Shown here one piece after another: positions 24,941 through 31,853 of a stretch of 33,379 nucleotides of DNA. Under the pieces are notes generated by a model. The model had not been told where the DNA came from. It worked only from the letters and a program-made list of their open reading frames with translations, and did no database searches. This DNA is from Ruminiclostridium sp. (lineage in GTDB: Bacteria > Bacillota > Clostridia > Oscillospirales > Ruminococcaceae). Both the position numbers and the translations under genes were made by a program. Position 1 is the first letter of the stretch. The number at the start of each line of letters is the position of its first letter. The stretch is taken from the NCBI GenBank assembly GCA_017941355.1, contig JAGAWN010000239.1, forward strand, positions 1 to 33,379, written 5' to 3'.

Positions 24941-27900
24941 ATGGTGAGGGTAAGAGGATTAAGGATCATATCTCTGATCTTGTCGGTCATGATGTTTGTT
25001 TCGCTTATTACCGTTCCTGCCGGCGCCGCCGAAGGGGAGTACAACGGTATCTACGTCATGAACGAGGGTGTTCTTGACGATACGATCTACGATCTGGAGA
25101 GGGACAACCCGAATAACAACAAATTCAAGGTTTACATAAAGTCACCCGCTCTGACAAGCGATGCGGATGATGTGTACGTTTATGTTCAGTATGATCCCGA
25201 AGTGCTTCAGTTTGTAAGCTGGGACAAGATCATAAGCGGTTTCGGAGAGGACAAGCAGCAGCTCGGCCCGGAGATCGACAGCTCCACCGGACTTCCGAAG
25301 AATAACGGTTCCTTTGCACTTGTTGTTTCCACGGCTCCTCCGAAGGGAAGCACGGATCTTCCGCAGGTACCTCTGCTCGGACGGGGACTTGATATTGAAG
25401 CTACCCTCATGGTAAAGCCCACAGCAAAAACGACCCAGACCACAGTTACACTTACCAGATATGACATTTCTCTCGCTGACAGAAGCGCGGAGCAGAACCC
25501 GCCTACTCCCCTGTGGGATACCACCGGCATACAGGAGCAGGTCACGATCAACATAAAACGTCCCACATTCCCGATAACGAGTGAGGGCGACGGCATCTCG
25601 GTCAACAAGGAAATAGTGGATAACGATGATACACTTGAGGTAAACGTTGATATACCGGCTATCGCATGGAACGCAGATGACCCGAAAATCAAAATAGAAT
25701 ATGACGATACAGCTTTTGATTTCAAAGGCTGGAAAACCGGTATCGGTACGCCGATAGAGAACAATAACGAGCATTGGTTCGGACTCAGGTTATCAAACGA
25801 TGATCTCGACAAGCCGCTGCACCTTGTGGCGGAGCTTACGCCGAAGTCTTCAGGCACTCCTAAGGATTGCACGTTCACGCTGATACCGGATATGACCGAA
25901 GCAGGCGAGGATCTGTGGGATCCGGACAATGAGACGGCGACGGTTCGTGTCACCGGACTTCCCGATACTACCGGCGGTATTACTATCGAGGATCCCGCCC
26001 GTGTACAGCGCGGCGAAACATTTGATGTGAAGATAAAAGTCCCGAAACTGGAACAGCAGGTCGATACAGTCTCCATAAAGGCGGTTTTTGACCCGACGCA
26101 GTTTGAAGTTGTAAGCTGGACTCCCTCCATTCCCGGGGCGGATATAAATGCCGATTTCAGCAACAGCGAGGGAACTTTCTTCCTGACAGCCAATACCGGC
26201 AGCGCAAGCATAGATCTTCACGACGGATTCACCTTTACCGCAAAAATGCGTGCAAAGAAAGACTCTGAGCGTAAGAATCACACCATTAAACTTACCGACG
26301 CGAAAATGACACGGCAGGAGAGCGGGCGCACACAGAGAGTATGGCAGCCTGCAAAAGTGACTGCCGACATAGAGGTGTACGACGTATATCCCGTGACGGA
26401 GGGAGGCATCAGCCTTTCAACTCCCACCGTGGGCGATGAGGGCAGCTTCCGCGTAAACGTGAAGATACCCGAGATATACACCGCAGCCGACAGATTCACG
26501 GTTACGGTAAATTACAACCCCGATGTATTTGAAATAACATCTCTCGACTCCGATGCGGCAAACGTAACGACTTCAAGAGGCGCTTCAAGCTTCACTTTCT
26601 CCTCCGACGGCACTGATGTCGGTCTTAAAAACGGCATTACGCTTTCGGCAGACATGAAAGTCAAGCCGGACGTAGATTCCGGAAACTATAAGTTCAGTAT
26701 TACGGACTACAAGGTTTTTGAGGGCGACACGGAACTGTGGATCCCGAAAACCAAGGAAGCCGAAATAAAAGTCGCTGTTACCGGAGATACACCTGCGGCA
26801 GGCGGCGGTATAAGAGCAACGAAGTCACTTGCGGAATACGGCGACACTTTCAATGTTATCGTTGAAGTTCCGTCAATTCCTTTCATGGCTGACACGGCAG
26901 ACATTGCGGTCCTGTATGAATCAACGGTGTTTGAGGTCCTGCAGGTCGAACCGTCTGTCAGCAATGTTGCTGTAACAAACGAGCCGGGGAGATTCGGAAT
27001 AGCTTCCGCCGGTGACAGCATAAGCCTTTCCGATCCGCTTAAGATCACGGCTCAGGTGAGAGTGCGCGACGGTGCCGCAAAGGGCAATCACAGCTTCCTG
27101 CTTTCAAAGAATGTCCTGACCCGTACCAAAGCTACGGGCAAGGAGCAGGTACTCTGGAAGCCCACATCGACTTCCGCGCCGGTTTATGTCTCCGACGGTA
27201 CGGAAAACCCCACTGCCGGCGGCGGACTCAGCCTTTCCGACTCTGTTATCGATGCCGGTGACACCGTTACGGTAACGGTCAGAGTACCCGGACTTGAGGC
27301 AAATGTAGGAAACGCGCGGGTAAAGGTGGATTTCGACGGCACTAAGTTTGAAGTAAGATCGCTGAGTTCAAGCGTTTCCGGCTTTACCTCCTCCGACGGA
27401 GAGGGATACTTCACATTCACAGCCACCGATGCGGACATCTCGCTGAAGGACGGCGTTGTGTTCACGGCAAAGCTTAAATCAAGCACGTCGGCTTCCGGAA
27501 ACTACGGCTTCCGGCTTTCCGAAAGCAATATGCTTTCAAAGGATCTCGGGACAGCTCTGTGGATCCCCTCAAACGTTTCCGAAACACTCAAAGTAAACGG
27601 CAAAACCGTTGATCCGGCAGACGATGATGATTTTCCGGTTACCGGAGGCAGCATTACTCTTTCGCAGTCTCAGATAAAACCCGGAGACACGGTTGCGGCA
27701 ACCGTCAGGATCCCTCCCATGCAGGCAGAGGCGGAGGATCTGTATATAATGGTGGATTTCAACAGTTCCGCTTTTGATGTGGTTTCATGGTCTCCGTCGG
27801 TACGCGGCGGAATACCGACTTACGGTTCGGGTTATTTCTCGCTTTCCGCGGCGGATACGTCGGTGGATCTCAGCAACGGTCTTACGCTGACCGCAAATCT

Positions 27901-29374
27901 GAGAGCGAGATCAGGCGCGAATGACGGAAGCTACACATTCAGACTTACAAACTCGGACGTTTACGGGACTCCCTACAGCGAAAGTCTGTATCAGAGACTC
28001 TGGACGCCGTATTCTACGGCAGACACGGTGCGGATCTACTCCGGTTCGACTCCTGCTTCTCAGAGTCAGAACGGCGGCGGTATCAGCGTTTCGCGTTCCG
28101 AGGTCTATACAGGCGATGTGTTCACGGTGTATGTGAACGTTCCTTCGGTGAACGACTGGGCAGACGCGGCTTCAATGCGGGTTGACTACGATCCGAACGT
28201 ATTCGAGCTTGTGTCGTGGGATCCCGGCGTGAACGGCTGTTCGGCGACAAACGGCTACGGGTATTTCGGGCTTGAATCATATTCAAACGCCGCGATAAAT
28301 ATGAACTACGGATTCACGTTCTATGCCACACTCAGAGCAAAGAACTATGCCAATCTCGGAAGATACTCGCTGAATCTTTCAAGAGCCAGCTTCACTTCCG
28401 GCGGTACAAGACTCTGGAATCCGACAAGCAATACCGCTTATGTAACGGTAACTTCGTATTCTGTTTATTCCGGCTACAACTACCCCTGGAATCAGCTTCC
28501 CCCTCCGCCTCCCGACAACAGAAACAACAACACAAATAATAACAATAATAAACCAACGACCCCGTCAAACGATGACAAGAGCGATATAGAATACATCGAC
28601 GACGATGATGATGACAGCAGCAGACGTAACAGCATCTACGACGACGATGATGATTACACTCCCCCGGATGCTCCCGACTATGATGATTATGATGATGAGC
28701 AGCCGGACGGACAGACGAATATTCCCGCTCATGACGTTTCTCTCCAGCTCAATACCGATCTCACCGAGATACGCGGCAAAAATGTAAATATTGTCACAAA
28801 GTACAGATTCTTCACAGACAAGACCCTGATATTCATCAGGAATACGGAGCAGGCTGACAGATGTGCCGAGGCTGCGCTGAATGAACTGGGAATGTCTGAC
28901 CACAAGAGCTATGCTTTTGATATCAGCGTTTACAATGTGGTTACCGGCGAGTACATACATTCGCTCCCCGGCGGATATATCGACTTCAACATTCCGATAC
29001 CCACATCGCTTGCTTCGTCACCCTCCACTCTGCTTGTTTATCATGTGGAGAACGGTGTTCCGGAGTATATCGACAGTTCCGTGATCTATGAGGACGGACA
29101 GCAGAAACTGCATTTCCGCGCAAATTCGTTCTCACCGTATATGTTTGTGGATACGCTCAATCTGAAGCAGTCCGGATATACTCCCTCCACATCGGGAGTA
29201 AACAGACCGGACGCAAACATCACGATTAATTCCGGTTCTTCCGGATCGGGCATAGACAGAAACGCGAACCCTAACACAGGTTCCGCGGCGATAATCGTCA
29301 TTCCGGCGGCTATCGGCGGCTGTCTGCTTCTTGCAAAGAAAGACAAGAAGCGCAAGAGAAGTTCAAGAAGATAA
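24941..29374 (+). CDS. Wall-anchored scaffold with eight tandem cohesin-like domains
   Basis: A 1477-aa exported protein. The signal peptide (1-30) ends PAGAA. Eight cohesin-like domains lie at about 34-206, 212-340, 343-480, 485-615, 618-752, 758-888, 900-1035 and 1044-1175. Each starts with a G-(I/L)-(S/T) strand, has F-x-V-x-S-W/L-x-P in the middle and ends L-W-x-P. A Pro/Asn/Asp-rich linker (1187-1262) and a globular module shared with the 537-aa protein (1265-1410) follow. The end is NPNTG (1443-1447), a hydrophobic helix and a basic tail, so it should be fixed to the wall by sortase. Multi-cohesin layout and two dockerin proteins just upstream suggest a scaffoldin that collects dockerin partners. 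The start has AAGGAAGG (24924-24931). Confidence 0.8.
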   Translation: MVRVRGLRIISLILSVMMFVSLITVPAGAAEGEYNGIYVMNEGVLDDTIYDLERDNPNNNKFKVYIKSPALTSDADDVYVYVQYDPEVLQFVSWDKIISGFGEDKQQLGPEIDSSTGLPKNNGSFALVVSTAPPKGSTDLPQVPLLGRGLDIEATLMVKPTAKTTQTTVTLTRYDISLADRSAEQNPPTPLWDTTGIQEQVTINIKRPTFPITSEGDGISVNKEIVDNDDTLEVNVDIPAIAWNADDPKIKIEYDDTAFDFKGWKTGIGTPIENNNEHWFGLRLSNDDLDKPLHLVAELTPKSSGTPKDCTFTLIPDMTEAGEDLWDPDNETATVRVTGLPDTTGGITIEDPARVQRGETFDVKIKVPKLEQQVDTVSIKAVFDPTQFEVVSWTPSIPGADINADFSNSEGTFFLTANTGSASIDLHDGFTFTAKMRAKKDSERKNHTIKLTDAKMTRQESGRTQRVWQPAKVTADIEVYDVYPVTEGGISLSTPTVGDEGSFRVNVKIPEIYTAADRFTVTVNYNPDVFEITSLDSDAANVTTSRGASSFTFSSDGTDVGLKNGITLSADMKVKPDVDSGNYKFSITDYKVFEGDTELWIPKTKEAEIKVAVTGDTPAAGGGIRATKSLAEYGDTFNVIVEVPSIPFMADTADIAVLYESTVFEVLQVEPSVSNVAVTNEPGRFGIASAGDSISLSDPLKITAQVRVRDGAAKGNHSFLLSKNVLTRTKATGKEQVLWKPTSTSAPVYVSDGTENPTAGGGLSLSDSVIDAGDTVTVTVRVPGLEANVGNARVKVDFDGTKFEVRSLSSSVSGFTSSDGEGYFTFTATDADISLKDGVVFTAKLKSSTSASGNYGFRLSESNMLSKDLGTALWIPSNVSETLKVNGKTVDPADDDDFPVTGGSITLSQSQIKPGDTVAATVRIPPMQAEAEDLYIMVDFNSSAFDVVSWSPSVRGGIPTYGSGYFSLSAADTSVDLSNGLTLTANLRARSGANDGSYTFRLTNSDVYGTPYSESLYQRLWTPYSTADTVRIYSGSTPASQSQNGGGISVSRSEVYTGDVFTVYVNVPSVNDWADAASMRVDYDPNVFELVSWDPGVNGCSATNGYGYFGLESYSNAAINMNYGFTFYATLRAKNYANLGRYSLNLSRASFTSGGTRLWNPTSNTAYVTVTSYSVYSGYNYPWNQLPPPPPDNRNNNTNNNNNKPTTPSNDDKSDIEYIDDDDDDSSRRNSIYDDDDDYTPPDAPDYDDYDDEQPDGQTNIPAHDVSLQLNTDLTEIRGKNVNIVTKYRFFTDKTLIFIRNTEQADRCAEAALNELGMSDHKSYAFDISVYNVVTGEYIHSLPGGYIDFNIPIPTSLASSPSTLLVYHVENGVPEYIDSSVIYEDGQQKLHFRANSFSPYMFVDTLNLKQSGYTPSTSGVNRPDANITINSGSSGSGIDRNANPNTGSAAIIVIPAAIGGCLLLAKKDKKRKRSSRR
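25040..28465 (+). repeat. Eight tandem cohesin-like domain repeats
   Basis: Approximate starts in the DNA: 25040, 25574, 25967, 26393, 26792, 27212, 27638 and 28070. Domains 3-8 are 130-140 residues each and clearly related. Domain 1 is longer and domain 2 more divergent (F-D-F-K-G-W in place of F-E-V-x-S-W). The copies are not near-identical, so the array is old or its members have different binding roles. Confidence 0.75.
28499..28726 (+). repeat. Low-complexity Pro/Asn/Asp linker with trinucleotide-like runs
   Basis: It codes for PPPPPDNRNNN and Asn runs, then repeated Asp-rich blocks. The DNA has AAC/AAT runs near 28519-28551 and GAY runs at 28597-28615, 28638-28656 and 28678-28697. Confidence 0.8.
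28733..29170 (+). repeat. Juxtamembrane module, copy 2
   Basis: Residues 1265-1410 of the scaffold. Shared marks with the 537-aa protein include YAFDISVYN, HSLPGGYIDF, YHVENG and FSPYMFVD. The module sits between the linker and the sorting signal in both proteins. Confidence 0.7.
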
Positions 29375-29376
29375 CC

Positions 29377-29402
29377 GTAAGGGCGCAGTGATGCGCCCTT
29401 AC
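29377..29402 (+). terminator. Hairpin after the scaffold gene, no U tract
   Basis: GTAAGGGCGCA (29377-29387) pairs TGCGCCCTTAC (29392-29402), eleven perfect pairs around GTGA. The next bases are ATAATATTT. It is a weak terminator or an mRNA stabiliser that lowers expression of the last gene relative to the scaffold. Confidence 0.5.
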
Positions 29403-29422
29403 ATAATATTTGAGGAAAAGAT

Positions 29423-30196
29423 ATGAACCTTATTATGAAGAAAGCCCTTATCGCAGCCGCAGCAGTCGCGGCTTTCGGTACATTCACTGCCGCAGCGGGT
29501 GCGGAGCAGGTGAACGGGATATCGGTTTCAGACAGCGTTCTCGGTCAGGGCAGCGAATTCACGCTTGAGATCTCCGTGCCGCCTGCCGAAAACGCGGATA
29601 CCGCGTCGGTAAAGGCTGTGTTTGATGAGCAGGCTTTTGAAGTTCTGGAATGGAAACCCGTGATCTCCGGCGGATTCGCCAATGCACAAAACGGCAGGAT
29701 AGCACTTTCCGCTGCAAATGTGGAGCGGAACATTGATCTCAGCGAGGGGCTTACGCTTACCGCAAAGATGCGCGTGAAAGACGATGCGCCGGAGGGGGAT
29801 TATGTTTTTGAACTGAATAAACACAGCTTTTCGTATGTGCTTGAGGACGGATTCACATTTGAGGAAGTGTGGCTGCCGGAAATAACGAACGTCACGGTAA
29901 CGGTAGGCGCACTCTCCCGGACGGAAGCTTCAGAAGAACAAACAGCTGCTGCCGCGGCAGTAACAGAACAGACGGAAACAACTTCGCCGGTCACCGCGCC
30001 CGCGGAAACGGAAATCACGGAGGCAGACACATCCGCCGATCAGACGATCGCCGTTACGGAGCAGAATGCAGCCGTAAATAGTCCGGATTCCGGAATCAAT
30101 ACTGTCGCGGTAGCGATAGTAGCCGTTCTCGCTGTCGCAGTCGTTGCGATCTTAGCCGCTGTTATAGTTCTGATATTGAAAAAGCCGCGTAAGTGA
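29423..30196 (+). CDS. Membrane- or wall-anchored protein with one cohesin-like domain
   Basis: A 257-aa exported protein. The signal peptide (about 1-28) is followed by one cohesin-like domain (29-162, QVNGISVSDSVLGQGSEF, FEVLEWKPVI, EVWLPEI). An Ala/Thr/Glu linker (163-217) leads to SPDSG (220-224), a long hydrophobic helix and KKPRK. SPDSG is at the place of the NPxTG signals on other proteins here, but differs, and the hydrophobic segment is longer, so it may stay in the membrane. Its domain is closest to that of the 537-aa protein: HSFSYV and (L/F)PEI are shared. ATG 29423 has GAGG at 29412-29415; ATG 29435 is an alternative. It is the last gene of the cluster, closed by a terminator. 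Confidence 0.72.
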   Translation: MNLIMKKALIAAAAVAAFGTFTAAAGAEQVNGISVSDSVLGQGSEFTLEISVPPAENADTASVKAVFDEQAFEVLEWKPVISGGFANAQNGRIALSAANVERNIDLSEGLTLTAKMRVKDDAPEGDYVFELNKHSFSYVLEDGFTFEEVWLPEITNVTVTVGALSRTEASEEQTAAAAAVTEQTETTSPVTAPAETEITEADTSADQTIAVTEQNAAVNSPDSGINTVAVAIVAVLAVAVVAILAAVIVLILKKPRK

Positions 30197-30241
30197 TAAT
30201 GAAACGATCATGTCTGTATGACATATAATAATTGTCTTTAA

Positions 30242-30276
30242 AAAACAGCAGACATTAATTTTGAGTCTGCTGTTTT
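30242..30276. terminator. Bidirectional terminator between the cluster and the MATE gene
   Basis: AAAACAGCAGAC (30242-30253) pairs GTCTGCTGTTTT (30265-30276), twelve perfect pairs, with T runs on both strands. Confidence 0.92.
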
Positions 30277-30291
30277 ATATTAGTCTTACTT

Positions 30292-31683
30292 TTAGGCAAC
30301 AGCCGGTTTCTTCGAACCGAGCGGAGCGAGAATCTTTGAACGTATCCGCAGATACAGTCCGACTGAAACCGCAGTGGTGAGTATTTCCGCAGCCGGAAAA
30401 GTGATCCATACAAACCATGTGTTCTCAACGACATCACCTGCCATAGCCGCAAACAACAGTGCAAACGGGAACACGAACACAAGCTGCCTGCACACCGAAA
30501 CGATAAGCGAGGACACGCCTGCGCCGAGAGCCTGAAAAACTCCCTGAAATGCGATATTCGCTCCCGCAAACACAAAGCACAGTGAGATTATGTGCATTGC
30601 GCTGATGCAGAGATCGTTGGTTACTCCGGAAAGTCCGAATATTCCGGTGAAGGGCGATGCGAATACTTCAAGAGCTATCGTCCCCGCAAGCATGATGATA
30701 AATGTGTAGATGTGACCGTATTTCACCGCGTCCTTTACGCGCTGCCGGTCTCCCATTCCGTAAGCAAAAGCCGTTATAGGCATGATAGCGTCACGCATTC
30801 CGAACGCCGCGAACAGCAGGAACTGCCATATCTTGTAGTACAGTCCGTAGGCGGTGACTGCCGCTTCTCCGATGCCGCCGAGGATAATGTTCATTCCGTA
30901 GGTCATCACAGAGATCAGAGCCTGCGAGATTATAGCGGGGAAGCCTACCGAGTATATCTGCTTTATGATCTTCGCGCTCGGTTTAAGGTATTTAAGCTTG
31001 TTTGTGATCGCGGTGTTGACTTTAAGGTGCAGTACGAACGCAACTGCGAACGAGACTATCTGCCCGATGACCGTCGCGTACGCCGCACCCTTTACTCCCA
31101 TTTCCGGGCAGCCGAGGAGTCCGTAGATCATAATGGGGTCAAGCACAATGTTCGTGACAGCGCCGGATATCTGCGCAATTGTCGAGCATACCGAATGACC
31201 GGCAGCCTGCAAAAGCTTCTCGTATGTCGCAAAGAAGGACATTCCGAACGACAGCACGCAGCATATCCGCAGATAGTCCGCACCCATCTGCGCGACTTCG
31301 GGATTTGAGGTCTGCGAGCCGATGTACAGATCGGTCCCGAATATGCCGAACAGCAGGAACGCAACGTAGATCACACCGGACATGAACGCGGCGTTGCCTG
31401 CGGTAAGGTTCGCCTGTTCGGAGTTCCCGCTTCCGAGACTCTTCGCCGTCAGTACGTTCGCGCCCACGCCCGTTCCTATGCCGACAGCTACCATGAGTAT
31501 CTGCATCGGGAACGCGAGTGTGAGAGCATTCAGCGCTTCTTCACCGCCGCTTGCCATGTTCGAGACAAAGGCGCTGTCCACGATGTTATAGACCGCCTGC
31601 AGCACCATTGAAATTATGATCGGCACGCCCATTGAGAGCATGAGCTTCTTCACCGGCATTTCAGCCATTCTAGAATTATTCAT
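30292..31683 (-). CDS. MATE family efflux transporter
   Basis: A 463-aa membrane protein with twelve predicted helices in two six-helix halves. The N-terminus MPVKKLMLSMGVPIIISMVL and the VYNIVDSAFVSNM helix are typical of DinF/NorM-type MATE exporters, which swap drugs or other small molecules for sodium or protons. GIGTGVGANVLTAKSLGSG after helix 2 and the LGAGVSSLIVSVCRQLV segment are also typical. On the minus strand GGAGG sits seven bases before ATG (31683). An extended consensus promoter at 31790-31818 makes a 5' UTR of about 100 nt filled by a three-way-junction RNA, so expression may be controlled after initiation. Substrate unknown. Confidence 0.93.
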   Translation of the reverse strand: MNNSRMAEMPVKKLMLSMGVPIIISMVLQAVYNIVDSAFVSNMASGGEEALNALTLAFPMQILMVAVGIGTGVGANVLTAKSLGSGNSEQANLTAGNAAFMSGVIYVAFLLFGIFGTDLYIGSQTSNPEVAQMGADYLRICCVLSFGMSFFATYEKLLQAAGHSVCSTIAQISGAVTNIVLDPIMIYGLLGCPEMGVKGAAYATVIGQIVSFAVAFVLHLKVNTAITNKLKYLKPSAKIIKQIYSVGFPAIISQALISVMTYGMNIILGGIGEAAVTAYGLYYKIWQFLLFAAFGMRDAIMPITAFAYGMGDRQRVKDAVKYGHIYTFIIMLAGTIALEVFASPFTGIFGLSGVTNDLCISAMHIISLCFVFAGANIAFQGVFQALGAGVSSLIVSVCRQLVFVFPFALLFAAMAGDVVENTWFVWITFPAAEILTTAVSVGLYLRIRSKILAPLGSKKPAVA

Positions 31684-31701
31684 ATCTGCCTCCGTAAAAA
31701 T

Positions 31702-31774
31702 AAAAAGTGTACAGCGAGTTTACGCATAAGCCGGACTTATGCGTCGGACATTGTCCGTTCGCTGCACACTTTTT
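31702..31774 (-). promoter_or_regulatory. Three-way-junction leader RNA of the MATE gene, candidate riboregulator
   Basis: Outer stem: AAAAAGTGT (31702-31710) with ACACTTTTT (31766-31774), one mismatch, then CAGCGA (31712-31717) with TCGCTG (31759-31764). Inside are two hairpins: ACGCATAAG (31722-31730) with CTTATGCGT (31736-31744), and CGGAC (31745-31749) with GTCCG (31753-31757). On the minus strand the outer stem ends in CACTTTTTATTTTT directly before the ribosome site, so it can act as a terminator or block translation. The loops do not fit a riboswitch class I know. Confidence 0.6.
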
Positions 31775-31789
31775 CGTTATTTTTTCTTT

Positions 31790-31818
31790 ATTTTAGCAGA
31801 TAAATGAGCTCCTGTCAA
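31790..31818 (-). promoter_or_regulatory. Promoter of the MATE gene
   Basis: Read on minus: TTGACA (31818-31813), 17 bp ending TGC, TAAAAT (31795-31790), an extended -10 promoter. The start falls near 31783, so the three-way structure begins about nine bases into the transcript. Confidence 0.85.
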
Positions 31819-31853
31819 AGGCGATTATGAACAAATATCGCTGAAAAAACAGG

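Noticed and set aside
23466-26211. Several minus-strand frames of 200-370 codons opposite the cohesin-like genes
   Set aside because: They are rich in Ser/Val/Cys from antisense reading of Thr/Asp-rich genes, have no starts with ribosome sites, and overlap one another.
25040-28465. Eight-domain repeat as a recent tandem duplication or CRISPR-like array
   Set aside because: The units are 130-170 codons, divergent at DNA level and encode folded domains. No short direct repeats with spacers exist here or elsewhere in the window.
31702-31774. Palindrome upstream of the MATE gene as a small transposable element
   Set aside because: No target duplication is visible, and its position just after a strong promoter and before the ribosome site fits a leader RNA better.
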